Source: Alphaproteobacteria bacterium
GTDB lineage: Bacteria; Pseudomonadota; Alphaproteobacteria; Bin65
Assembly (NCBI GenBank): GCA_022819985.1
Contig: JAJEGH010000048.1
Location: forward strand, 1 to 64,000
Direction of reading: 5' to 3'
DNA length: 64,000 nt
Shown: positions 8,987 through 17,447 of the stretch, piece after piece
Layout of the letters: each line of letters begins with the position of its first letter
Position numbering within the stretch: the stretch's first letter is position 1
Translations under genes and position numbers: made by a program
Notes under the pieces: model-generated
What the model was told of the DNA's origin: nothing
Database searches by the model: none
The model's input: only the letters and a program-made list of their open reading frames with translations

Positions 8987-10192
8987 CTATGCGGCGGACG
9001 GGCCGGCGGCGACGCCCGCGTCGATCATCCGGTCGATCTCGCTCCCGGAATAACCGGCCTCCGCCAGCACGGCCCGCGTATCCGCGCCGTAGCCGCGCGG
9101 CGGAAAGAAGTCTGCCGGCTTGTCCGCCAGATCCACGGCGCGCGGCTGGAGGCGCAGCGCCTGGCCGGTCGGCAGCACCGTCCGGGTCATCTTCGAGCGC
9201 ACCGCCGGCATTTCGTGAACACGCGGGATCGGGTTGATCGGCGTATTGGGAATCTGCGCCGCCGCCAGTTCCGCCGAAACGGTTTCCAGCGTCGCCTGCC
9301 CGGTCGCCGCGCCGATTTCCTTGTAGATCGCCGCGCGGTCGGCGTAGCGGGCCTCGGGCGTATCGCGCGTGCCGTCCTTCGCGACCGGGGCGAAGCGCTC
9401 GATCCCGGTCAGGCGGCGCCACTGGGCGTTGCTGCCGACGGCGATGTAGATATAGCCGTCGCTCGTCGGGTAGACGCTTGTCGGGATGAACTTGCGGTGG
9501 GCGTTGCCCCAGCGGCCGACCTCCTCCGGGTCGCAGTCCAGGTCGATCAGCGGCAGCAGGGTGATGAGCCACGACGCGGCGGCCTGGAGCATCGAAACGT
9601 CGATCCGCCGGCCGCCGGCCTTGTCCGCGCCCTCGGCCAGCGCCAGCAGGACGTTGGCGTAGACCTCGTCGCCGGCCTTGAGATCGACCACCGGCACGCC
9701 CATCAGGGTCGGCGGCCCGTCCTCGAACCCGGTCACTTCCATATAGCCGCACATGGCCTGGATGACCGGGTCGTAGCCGGCGACCTTGGGATAGTCCGGC
9801 CCCATGGCGGAAATGCCGGCCCAGATCAGCCCCGGTTTGACGACGCTCAGGGTCCCGTAGTCGATGCCGAGCGGTTCGTAACGGCTGGGAATCGTGTTGC
9901 AGGTGAAGACGTCGGCGTCGAGCTCGCGGACCATGCGGTGCAGGGCGGCCCGGCCTTCCGGCGCCTTGAGATTGAGGGCGACGCATTCCTTGCCGACATT
10001 CTGGGCCAGGAAATAGGAATAGGGCTCGATGCCCGGCACCGGCCCGCCGATATAGCGGTTCGGGTCGCCGGGCTGCTCGCCGCCGCCGGTCGATTCGACC
10101 CGGATAACGCGCCAGCCGAGCTGCACGAAGCGCATCGTCGCGTAGGGCATCGCGAGCGCCTGTTCCATCGCGATGACGGTGCGTTTCTTCAC
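8987..10192 (-). CDS. CaiB/BaiF family CoA-transferase (class III)
   Basis: A 401-residue class III CoA-transferase. The expected nucleophile Asp170 sits in VVDLKAGD, matching the position of Asp169 in formyl-CoA transferase, and DYPKVAGYDPVIQAMCGYM is the usual preceding block. It would move CoA between carboxylic acids through an Asp-linked anhydride. The start is GTG 10192, preceded by GGAGG. Its first 23 codons plus ribosome site are present a second time at 11.4-11.5 kb, directly behind hyuB, suggesting it was once the last gene of the hyuA-hyuB operon. The N-terminus is short for the family and lacks the usual LAGIRVLD-like strand. Confidence 0.86.
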   Translation of the reverse strand: MKKRTVIAMEQALAMPYATMRFVQLGWRVIRVESTGGGEQPGDPNRYIGGPVPGIEPYSYFLAQNVGKECVALNLKAPEGRAALHRMVRELDADVFTCNTIPSRYEPLGIDYGTLSVVKPGLIWAGISAMGPDYPKVAGYDPVIQAMCGYMEVTGFEDGPPTLMGVPVVDLKAGDEVYANVLLALAEGADKAGGRRIDVSMLQAAASWLITLLPLIDLDCDPEEVGRWGNAHRKFIPTSVYPTSDGYIYIAVGSNAQWRRLTGIERFAPVAKDGTRDTPEARYADRAAIYKEIGAATGQATLETVSAELAAAQIPNTPINPIPRVHEMPAVRSKMTRTVLPTGQALRLQPRAVDLADKPADFFPPRGYGADTRAVLAEAGYSGSEIDRMIDAGVAAGPSAA

Positions 10193-10208
10193 CTCATTTC
10201 CTCCGCCG
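10123..10208. repeat. 86-bp direct repeat, copy A
   Basis: Identical to 11418-11503 except for one base (T10163 versus C11458). It covers the ribosome site and first codons of the intact CoA-transferase gene on the minus strand. The two copies bound a 1,209-bp segment. Confidence 0.95.
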
Positions 10209-10236
10209 TATTTCGCTCCGAACGGTCGTGCTGACC

Positions 10237-10345
10237 TCAGATCGTGACCGGCTCCTCGAACCGGCCGCAAACGTCGGCGAGGACCCCGGTTCTCTCGCCG
10301 ACTGTCGCATAGGCCTTCACCGCCTCCATGATCCGATAGCGCCTA
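10237..10345 (-). pseudogene. possible C-terminal remnant of an unknown gene
   Basis: An open frame reading CRYRIMEAVKAYATVGERTG and ending CGRFEEPVTI before a TGA at 10237, bounded upstream by a TAG. The composition is that of a GC-rich coding 3' end (amphipathic helix followed by a short tail), but there is no credible start or domain. It lies just upstream of the CoA-transferase on the same strand, inside the repeat-bounded segment, so it may be the tail of a gene lost in a rearrangement. It could also be chance. Confidence 0.25.
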
Positions 10346-10601
10346 CACTACCAAATTCTGACTGCGGCATAGCTTGAAACATTCGCCACCGTGGGCCAAC
10401 ATACGAAACGATCCGGGAGACGGACGCGTGAACACCGTCACGTTTTACCTATCGCCAAACGTATCAGAGCGACGCCCCCCCGTCGGGTCGCTTGCTCTAT
10501 ACAAGACCCATAGTGGAAAAGAGCGGGATTCTACGCTCTGATGAATGTTTTGCGACCGGCCCGGCGCTCGCCGGTCGGACGCCAGCATGGAGTAGCAACG
10601 G
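10346..10601. other. non-coding stretch ahead of the small secreted protein
   Basis: Together with the flanking remnant this forms a 409-bp gap between the CoA-transferase start and the next gene. It contains no conserved frame. A GAGCGACGCCCC / CGTCGGGTCGCTTGCTC imperfect hairpin lies near 10469-10498. No clear promoter consensus was identified. Confidence 0.4.
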
Positions 10602-11072
10602 ATGGTCGCCCGGTGTGTCCTTGCCGTGTTCATCCTGCTTACCGGTGCCCCTGCGGTCGCCGATGAAAAAGCCGATATCGAGGCTGTCGAGAAAGAGATC
10701 GCGTTACAGGAAAAAGAGATCGCGCTACAGAATGAAGCACGGGCGATCTTGCTCCGGGCGGACAAACGAGCCTGGACAGCGGTTCGGAAAAGTTCTATCG
10801 CACGACGGTATGCCGATTCCAAGAAAGCAACGGAAACCGCATATCGGAAATATCTGTCGGTTTTATCTAATACCCGACAGCAACGTCTCCTGAAAAACAA
10901 GTGGATAAAATTCAAAAAAGAAGAAATTGAAATCGCAGAGCGCATGAAGAAACTGGCGCGTATTATGCGAGACCGGTTCGCTAAAGAAGAGTTGAACAAG
11001 ATTAATAGAAAAGAATTGGATGCATTGCGCAAACGGCTCGACGCCTTGCTTCAACCTCGAACTGATATCTAG
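10602..11072 (+). CDS. small secreted coiled-coil protein, unknown function
   Basis: A 156-residue product with a probable signal peptide (MVARCVLAVFILLTGAPAVA, cleavage after about residue 20) followed by a highly charged, Lys/Glu/Arg-rich body. Near residues 27-45 it repeats EKEIALQ twice in a heptad-like pattern, and the rest is predicted by eye to be almost all helix or coiled coil. It resembles no enzyme family I recognise. The gene and its 3' flank are clearly AT-richer than the surroundings, use AAA/GAA/ATA codons and run opposite to the flanking operon, all pointing to recent acquisition. A location in the periplasm or outside the cell is inferred. Confidence 0.6.
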   Translation: MVARCVLAVFILLTGAPAVADEKADIEAVEKEIALQEKEIALQNEARAILLRADKRAWTAVRKSSIARRYADSKKATETAYRKYLSVLSNTRQQRLLKNKWIKFKKEEIEIAERMKKLARIMRDRFAKEELNKINRKELDALRKRLDALLQPRTDI

Positions 11073-11340
11073 ATGTCCAGTTTCCGTCTTGTGGGCATAT
11101 CGGATATTATATCCATAAATTGAATTAAAATCAGCCCTTCGCGATGTGCTTTTTCGGGGGGATTCTGAGTAGTTTTCATTCTCCCTGTCTCTATCATGGG
11201 TATAGGAGTGAAAAGAATCATGTCAACTATTTTTGCAATTCCCAAAAATATTACCAATGCCTATTGAGCGGTTTTCATTCGTTAGAATAGTTCTCGAATG
11301 ACGAAAATGGATTGATTGAATTGCGGACACCGAATAGATA
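11073..11340. other. AT-rich non-coding tail of the inserted segment
   Basis: This has the lowest GC in the window, with runs such as AATATTACCAATG and TTGAATTGCGG. No frame of credible length or recognisable RNA was found. The composition matches the end of the preceding small gene and contrasts sharply with hyuB beyond 11.5 kb. Confidence 0.5.
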
Positions 11341-11529
11341 CTACGACCGCATGACAGCCCGGATTATTTCGAACGCAACCCAACCATCGGCATTGTGCCA
11401 ACGATCATCTACAGGTCGCACGAAGCGCATCGTCGCGTAGGGCATCGCGAGCGCCTGCTCCATCGCGATGACGGTGCGTTTCTTCACCTCATTTCCTCCG
11501 CCGCCGCCCGCGATTCCGCCGCCCGTCAT
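11341..11529 (-). pseudogene. truncated 5' copy of the CaiB/BaiF CoA-transferase gene
   Basis: The ATG at 11529 overlaps the hyuB stop (ATGA). The 62-codon frame reads MTGGGIAGGGGGNEV and then KKRTVIAMEQALAMPYATMR, the same residues as the start of the intact transferase (8987-10192). After the repeat ends at 11418 the frame runs into unrelated sequence and stops at 11341. The arrangement implies that the original hyuA-hyuB-transferase operon was split here. Only the first 23 transferase codons remain. Confidence 0.8.
11418..11503. repeat. 86-bp direct repeat, copy B
   Basis: Partner of 10123-10208, 85 of 86 bases identical. It carries the GGAGG ribosome site and first codons of the CoA-transferase, 22 bp downstream of the hyuB stop codon. 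Confidence 0.95.
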
Positions 11530-13268
11530 TCCGCCGCCACGGCTGCGCCGCCGGTCCGGGCGCGCAGGGCGGCGGTCGCCGCGCGGTCGACCCGCATCGC
11601 CGCCCGGTCCACGACCGCGTCGTAGTCGCGCTCGGCGCAATCGGGCGTCACCTTGCCGTCCAGCAGGTCCCGGTCGATGGCGGCGAAGTCCCGCTCGCGC
11701 GGATCGCCGTAGCCGCCGGCGCCCGGCTGGCGCAGGCTGACGACATCGCCTTCGGCCAGCGTATCGAGCGCCTTGGAGCGCATGCGCGCTTCCTCCGGTG
11801 TGCCGGGGTTGCGGATGATCGCGCCCGGCGCACCGGGCCGGCCGCCGAACAGGCCCTTGGGCGGGAATTTCTGCCGGTCGGCGTAGCGCGCGAAGCTCAC
11901 CGGACCGGTGAGCAGGCGGATGTCCCGGCGCAGGGCGAGGCTGCCGCGGAACTTTCCGGCGCCGCCGCTGTCGGGCAGGAATTCGTAGCGGTCGATGCGG
12001 AAGGGGAAGCGGCTCTCCACGGCCTCGACCGGGGTGTTCATGAAGCGGGGCAGGTGGCTGTCCTGGCCGTCGGCGCCGTCCTGGCGCGGCCGGCCGCCGT
12101 TGCCGCCGCCCTGGATGTCGATCATGATGAAGGTCTCGCCGGTCTTCGGGTCCGTGCCGCCGAAGCCGCAGGTCGTGATCTGGCCGTGGCTGCCGGCGGT
12201 CACCCGGTCCGGCGCCGCCTGCGACAGGGCGAAAAAGGTGCCTTCGGCGATCTTCTGCGAGGCGTTGGTGCGCGCCGCGACCGCGCCGGGCGGCAGCGGG
12301 TCGGCGATGGTACCCTTCTTCGTCACCACCTCGACCGGGCGGTAGCAGCCGGAATTGGGCGGCGCGTGGGGATCGACGACGGCGATCATGACGTAGTAGA
12401 TCGCGGCGTGGGTGTTCGCGATGGTCGAGTTGGTGTTGCCTTCGGCCTGCGGGTCGGACTCCGTCAGGTCGACGATCGCCCGGTCGCCGTCGATCGTGAC
12501 CTTGAGCGCGATGCGGATCGGCTCGTCGTTGATGCCGTCGTCGTCGATGAAATCCTCGGCCTCCCAGGTGCCGTCGGGCAGGGCGGCCAGCCCCTGGCGC
12601 ATGCGCCGCTCGGAATAGTCGAGCAGGTCGTTCCAGGCGTTCCGGACGACCGTCTTGCCGTAGCGGTCGAACAGGCGGGCCAGCCGGTCCGTGCCGACCA
12701 TGAGGGAGCTGATCTGCGCCCTTATATCGCCCAGCGTCTTGTCCGGCACGCGGATCTGGTTGGCGATGATGCCGACGATCTCGCGGTCCTCGGCGCCGGC
12801 CTTGACGAGCTTCACCATGGGAAGGCGCAGGCCCTCCATGTAGATCTCGCGGATGCCGCCCGCGACGCCGCCGGCCGCCACGCCGCCCAGGTCGGAATGG
12901 TGGGTGATGTTGCCGACGAAGCCGATCAGTTCGCCGTCGTGGAAGGCCGGTGCGATGGCGTAGAGATCCATGATGTGCTGGCCGCCGCGGTAGGGATCGT
13001 TGGTGACGATCACGTCGCCGGGGGTCAGGTCTTCCGGCCGGTATTCCTTCACCAGCTCGCGCATGGTGATCTCGAACCCGGCGAGCAGGCTGGGCGTGTG
13101 GTGGGCCTGGGCGACGGTCTGGCCCTTCGCGTCGGTGACGACGCAGGAAATGTCCTTGATCTCGGTGATGATGGTCGAGCGGCCGGTGCGCACCAGCGTG
13201 TAGCCCATCTCGTCGGCGATCTGCTCCGAGGCGTAGCGGATCACCTGCATGGTCACCGGATCGTTCAT
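11526..13268 (-). CDS. hyuB: hydantoinase B/oxoprolinase family protein, second copy
   Basis: A 580-residue HyuB-type subunit (MNDPVTMQVIRYASEQIADE). It has the family blocks DVIVTNDPYRGGQHIMDL, QIRVPDKTLGDIRAQISSL, GGAGKFRGSLALRRD and PGAGGYGDPRERD. Its start overlaps the hyuA stop by 4 nt, as in the first pair. It is 40 residues shorter than the copy at 6.2 kb and clearly divergent, so the two pairs are paralogues with probably different substrates rather than a recent duplication. Downstream lies the truncated transferase fragment. Confidence 0.9.
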   Translation of the reverse strand: MNDPVTMQVIRYASEQIADEMGYTLVRTGRSTIITEIKDISCVVTDAKGQTVAQAHHTPSLLAGFEITMRELVKEYRPEDLTPGDVIVTNDPYRGGQHIMDLYAIAPAFHDGELIGFVGNITHHSDLGGVAAGGVAGGIREIYMEGLRLPMVKLVKAGAEDREIVGIIANQIRVPDKTLGDIRAQISSLMVGTDRLARLFDRYGKTVVRNAWNDLLDYSERRMRQGLAALPDGTWEAEDFIDDDGINDEPIRIALKVTIDGDRAIVDLTESDPQAEGNTNSTIANTHAAIYYVMIAVVDPHAPPNSGCYRPVEVVTKKGTIADPLPPGAVAARTNASQKIAEGTFFALSQAAPDRVTAGSHGQITTCGFGGTDPKTGETFIMIDIQGGGNGGRPRQDGADGQDSHLPRFMNTPVEAVESRFPFRIDRYEFLPDSGGAGKFRGSLALRRDIRLLTGPVSFARYADRQKFPPKGLFGGRPGAPGAIIRNPGTPEEARMRSKALDTLAEGDVVSLRQPGAGGYGDPRERDFAAIDRDLLDGKVTPDCAERDYDAVVDRAAMRVDRAATAALRARTGGAAVAAE

Positions 13269-15361
13269 CGCCCTTTCCCCTGCGGCCCGCGCAGATCGAC
13301 GACCAGGCCGAGATCGGCGGCCACCGCCGCCTGCGTCCCCGGCGGCACCAGCGTGGCCGAGGTCTCCTCCTCGATTACCGCCGGTCCGGGCACCATCATG
13401 CCACGGGCGAGCCGGGAGCGCTCGAAAATCGGCGTGTCGGTCCAGCCCGCCCCGTCGAAATAGACCGGGCGGCCGCCGGATTGCGCCGCGGCCGGGGAGG
13501 TGCCGCCTCCCGCGCTCTCCGGGAATTCGACCGGCGGATTGAGGCCTTCGGCGCTGAGGCGCAGGTTGACGATCTCGATGGGCTCGCCCTCGAAGAAGAA
13601 CGCGTAGCGTTCGCGGTAGAGCGCGCCGAAATCCCGGACCAGCGCGGCGACGCTGGCTTCGGTCACCGGCCCCCGGCCGGGCAGGGGCAGCAGCAGTTCG
13701 TAGGTCTGGCCGACGACCTTGAGGTCGGCGAGCCGGGTCAGCCGGATGCGGTCGTCCGCAAAGCCCTGGGCGGCCAGCAGGTCCCGGCCCTGTTTCTCCA
13801 TGTCCAGATAGGCGGTTTCCAGCCCGGCGATATCGGCCTCTTCGGCAACGATGCCGCCGGTCGCCGTCACATAGTCGTGGCGCATTTCGGTCGCCAGCAG
13901 GCCGACCGCCGAGAAGGTCCCCGGCATCGGCGGCACGATGGCTTCGGCCATCGACAGTTCCTCGGCCAGGGCCACCGCATGGGCGCCGCCGGCGCCCCCG
14001 AACGACACCAGCGAGAAATCGCGCACGTCGATGCCGCGCTGGATCGTGACCGTGGCGATGCCCCGGGTCATGTTGGCGTTGACGACCCGGATGACGCCGA
14101 GCGCGGCCTCTTCCGGGCTCGCGCCCATCTGCTCCGCCAGGGCGCCGATGGCGCGTTCGGCGGCGTCCCGGTCGAGGGCCATCCGGCCGGCGTTGAAATT
14201 GTCCGGGTTGAGCCGGCCGAGCGCCAGGTTGGCGTCGGTCACCGTCGCCTCCGTTCCGCCCAGGCCGTAGCAGGCCGGGCCGGGCACGGCGCCCGCCGAC
14301 TGCGGCCCGACATTGAGCGCGCCGCCCGGGTCGATCCAGGCGATGGAGCCGCCGCCGGCGCCGATGATATGCAGGTCGACGATCGGGATCTTGACCGGCA
14401 GGCCCTGAAAATCGCCCTCGGTCGTCACCCGCGAGCGGCCCTCTTCGATCAGCCCGATATCGAAGGACGTGCCGCCCATATCGACGGAGACCATGCGGCT
14501 GCGCCCGTGGCGCCTTCCGTACAGCGCCGCCGCCACGACGCCGCCGCACGGGCCGGAATTGACGGTCGTCACCGCCTTTTCCCGCGCGACGCCGACCGAC
14601 GTGGAGCCGCCGTTCGCCTGGATGACGGACAGGCGCGCCGCCGGCGCGGTCTCCGCGATCCGGGCTTCGAGATTGCCCAGGTAGGAGTCCATCGCCGGCG
14701 TCAGGTAGGCGTTCATCGCCGCGGTCGAGGCGCGCTCGTATTCCCGGTATTCCGGGCTCATCCGGTTCGACACGCTGATCGGCGCGCCGGGCAGGCGTTC
14801 GGCGAGGATTTCGGCGGCGCGGTCTTCGTGCGCCGGGTTCAGATGGGCGAACAGGAAGCAGATGGCGACGGCCTCGACCTGCTGGCCGGCGAAGATTTCC
14901 GCCGCCGCAACGACGCTCGCCTCGTCCAGCGGCGTCACGATCCGGCCCTCGGCGTCGATGCGCTCGACGGCTTCCAGGCAACGATGGCGCGGCACCAGCG
15001 GCGGCGGCCGGTCCACGGTAAAGTCGTACAGGCCCTCCATCGGCCGCTGGACCCGGCCGATTTCCAGCATGTCGCGGAAGCCGGCCGTCGTGAGGAATCC
15101 GACCTTCGCGCCGCTGCGCTCGATCAGGGCGTTGGTGCCCGTCGTCGAGCCGTGGACCACCTCGACGATATCGCCCGGCCCGATCCCGGCCGCCGCGGCG
15201 GCGGCCCGGAGACCGTCCATCGCGCCGGCGGCCCGGTCGTGCGGCGTCGTCGGCACCTTGGCGCCGGTCAGCCCGCGGCCCCGCTCGTCGGCAATCACCA
15301 CATCGGTAAAGGTGCCGCCGACGTCTACGGCGATGCGGTATCGGGTATCAGTGTCCATCAT
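13265..15361 (-). CDS. hyuA: hydantoinase/oxoprolinase family protein, subunit A, second copy
   Basis: A 698-residue HyuA-type ATP-dependent subunit. The nucleotide-fold motifs are VDVGGTFTDVVIAD near residue 12, EVVHGSTTGTNALIERSG, SVDMGGTSFDIGLIE and VSFGGAGGAHAVALAEEL. It is the partner of the downstream HyuB through an ATGA overlap. It lies 61 bp after the restriction-like gene and is separated from the TRAP transporter genes only by that gene, so an ancestral TRAP-hyuAB operon is likely. Two adjacent ATG codons at 15361 and 15358 could both start it. Confidence 0.9.
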   Translation of the reverse strand: MMDTDTRYRIAVDVGGTFTDVVIADERGRGLTGAKVPTTPHDRAAGAMDGLRAAAAAAGIGPGDIVEVVHGSTTGTNALIERSGAKVGFLTTAGFRDMLEIGRVQRPMEGLYDFTVDRPPPLVPRHRCLEAVERIDAEGRIVTPLDEASVVAAAEIFAGQQVEAVAICFLFAHLNPAHEDRAAEILAERLPGAPISVSNRMSPEYREYERASTAAMNAYLTPAMDSYLGNLEARIAETAPAARLSVIQANGGSTSVGVAREKAVTTVNSGPCGGVVAAALYGRRHGRSRMVSVDMGGTSFDIGLIEEGRSRVTTEGDFQGLPVKIPIVDLHIIGAGGGSIAWIDPGGALNVGPQSAGAVPGPACYGLGGTEATVTDANLALGRLNPDNFNAGRMALDRDAAERAIGALAEQMGASPEEAALGVIRVVNANMTRGIATVTIQRGIDVRDFSLVSFGGAGGAHAVALAEELSMAEAIVPPMPGTFSAVGLLATEMRHDYVTATGGIVAEEADIAGLETAYLDMEKQGRDLLAAQGFADDRIRLTRLADLKVVGQTYELLLPLPGRGPVTEASVAALVRDFGALYRERYAFFFEGEPIEIVNLRLSAEGLNPPVEFPESAGGGTSPAAAQSGGRPVYFDGAGWTDTPIFERSRLARGMMVPGPAVIEEETSATLVPPGTQAAVAADLGLVVDLRGPQGKGR

Positions 15362-15422
15362 TTGATTTGTGTCGCTTTCGGGTTTCCAAAGCGAAACATA
15401 CCGCCAGTTCGAAACAATCCGA

Positions 15423-17366
15423 TCAGGTGGCTTGGAGTTTCAGAATTTCGTTCTCGACGTAGGTGCGGAACGTGGCCCCTGCGGTAAAGCAGCGGAAACC
15501 TGCTCCACTTGCCAGCGACAGTAGTTCGTCTGGCTCGTTTAGCAGCACCGCGACAGGTTCGGTTAGGCCAGGTTGAAGGCCGTCTTCCCATACAAGGTCG
15601 AACACGGCTTTGTGGGCTCCCGTATCGGGATCGGCGTAGTCAAACGAAATCTGTCCTGCGGGTAGGTTCTGTTCCACTACCCAGACGTTCAGGTTTTCGA
15701 GTTCGTGCTCCTCGTCTTCGCTTTCGATGCCGCCAATAGGCGCTTGTTCCGTAGCGACTGCGACAGGTGCAATGTGCCTCAGCCATTGCGTATCGCCGTG
15801 CAGAAGTTCTTCAAAACGTTTGTTGGCCTCGGCAGCGAGTAGAGTTTTGCGCGCCTCGAGAAAATCTAGGTAACGCTCGATCTTCCATAGTGTCGGGTCC
15901 GTTGGAATCCATTGAGAAGCCAGCGCGCCTGGGTGCTTCGCTTCGATCTCCGGGAAATACTCTTCGGGCAGACGATCACTGATATTCAGATTGGTGTCTT
16001 TGGTCAGGAAACAGTAGTTCGCAACGGCATTGACCTCTGCCCGCGTATGTTCGTACGCATACAATTTCGATTTCGGAAAGATGTGATGCACTTCCAGACG
16101 GGCCATTCGTCCGAGCATGTTCGCCTTGAGCCGCAGGCCCGTCCCCCAATCGCAGGCCTCACCCATTCGGGTCAGCATGTAGAGGATGGGATAAAAGCGA
16201 GCCCCGAGGCTCCAGCCGGTGAAATGGTCAGGTTCGATACGCAGGCCACCCTGCGACAGGCGAAGCTGTTCGATCAGCGCATCGAGACCTCCGTTCGGTC
16301 CTTCGAGCGCAGCTAAGTCTCGGTCGATGACTGTCTCGGTCGAAGCAGAGAAGCGTCCCCACATGCCTGCTTGCGCAAACCAGAACAAAATCTTGTCGCG
16401 CTCCTTTTCATCTAGCCGGCCACCTCTGAGGTCTAGGTAGCGGACTATCACCGGAACCGCGAAACGACCGAAGAACACACGGTCGTGGTCGAGACCGAGT
16501 CGCCCGGCGATCATATTGAGCGTCGTGTCGATATGCCTTGACGCGCTCTCTAGTCCGTTCTGAAGGTCGGAGGTGTCTTGGTCGCGCAGATAGCTGAATT
16601 TGGCTTCGCCGGTCAAGATCGTGTTAACCGACCGCAACAACCAATCGAGGGTGAAGGAGTATCCCGCATCTGCCCATTGGCTCAGCTTGGTCTTCATGGC
16701 TTCGCGGGCTTCCGGCCATTCTGCGCAAATCCTGGCCAACGCCAGATCGCCCTTGGAGAGTTTCGTTCCGCCGCTGTTGACCCGATTGAAGATGTCAACC
16801 ACGACATCGAGTGTCTGGTGTTCTCCGGTTATCGTCTCGTGCGGTAACGCGATTTCCTTGATTTGTAGAAGTTTGAGCAAGCGTCCAAGGAATTGTCCGC
16901 TGACATCTGCACGATCAGGCAGTCTATCCATGAGGGGTTGAACTCCGGCAGTTCCCCCCTGCATCAACTCGGTCACGTCGATCCACAGAGGATCATCTTG
17001 CATCTTGATGTGCTGGTAAAAAGCAAAAGTTTCGTCACCAAGGTGAAAGTGTAGCCCGGTGAAGGCTCGCTCATCTCCGTCAAAGAATTTTGGCGGCGCA
17101 CCCCGCACGACGCCATAGATCGACGTCATGCGCTGCTGCCCGTCCAGAAGCAGATTTACTATGCCCTTTGAGGTAGTGTTTTCGCCGCGTGCCGTAGCGG
17201 TTTTCGCCTCGGTTTCCCAAAAGAGAAGGCCGCCTACCGGATAGCCGCGATATAGGGATTCGAACAGGTTGCGTACCTGTTCTCGGTTCCAGACATAACC
17301 ACGTTGAAACTCGGGCAAGGCGATGGCGGGACTGTTGATCTGGTCCAGTATCGTCGAAATTTTCAT
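15423..17366 (-). CDS. GmrSD-like DUF262/DUF1524 protein (type IV restriction-like)
   Basis: A 647-residue single-chain protein. The N-terminal DUF262 domain has LPEFQRGYVWN (residues 18-27), the NTP-site motif LLLDGQQRMTSIYG (73-85) and FNRVNSGGTKLSKGDLALA (193-211). The C-terminal DUF1524 HNH-type nuclease shows EVHHIFPKSKL (425-435) and ANYCFLTKDTN (449-459), and about 130 further residues follow. In GmrSD enzymes these domains give NTP-dependent cleavage of glucosylated-hydroxymethylcytosine phage DNA; fused forms are common in defence regions. Here no methylase or other defence gene is adjacent. Codon use is less GC-rich than the flanking catabolic genes, suggesting insertion into the operon. 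Confidence 0.85.
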   Translation of the reverse strand: MKISTILDQINSPAIALPEFQRGYVWNREQVRNLFESLYRGYPVGGLLFWETEAKTATARGENTTSKGIVNLLLDGQQRMTSIYGVVRGAPPKFFDGDERAFTGLHFHLGDETFAFYQHIKMQDDPLWIDVTELMQGGTAGVQPLMDRLPDRADVSGQFLGRLLKLLQIKEIALPHETITGEHQTLDVVVDIFNRVNSGGTKLSKGDLALARICAEWPEAREAMKTKLSQWADAGYSFTLDWLLRSVNTILTGEAKFSYLRDQDTSDLQNGLESASRHIDTTLNMIAGRLGLDHDRVFFGRFAVPVIVRYLDLRGGRLDEKERDKILFWFAQAGMWGRFSASTETVIDRDLAALEGPNGGLDALIEQLRLSQGGLRIEPDHFTGWSLGARFYPILYMLTRMGEACDWGTGLRLKANMLGRMARLEVHHIFPKSKLYAYEHTRAEVNAVANYCFLTKDTNLNISDRLPEEYFPEIEAKHPGALASQWIPTDPTLWKIERYLDFLEARKTLLAAEANKRFEELLHGDTQWLRHIAPVAVATEQAPIGGIESEDEEHELENLNVWVVEQNLPAGQISFDYADPDTGAHKAVFDLVWEDGLQPGLTEPVAVLLNEPDELLSLASGAGFRCFTAGATFRTYVENEILKLQAT

Positions 17367-17447
17367 CTGGTGTTCCCAATTGCTCTTTGATTGCGCTGCC
17401 TAGACTTGGAACAGGTTGCAATGCCCGAGCATCGAGCGCCCCGCCGC

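Noticed and set aside
13481..15487. A 668-codon plus-strand frame opposite the second hyuA.
   Set aside because: Composition is that of an antisense shadow (Arg/Asp/Gly-rich, no motif), and the minus-strand HyuA is unmistakable.
15423..17366. ParB-like partition protein reading of the DUF262 gene.
   Set aside because: DUF262 is distantly ParB-like, but the C-terminal HNH/DUF1524 block and the DGQQR motif fit GmrSD-type nucleases, and no parA or parS-like context exists.
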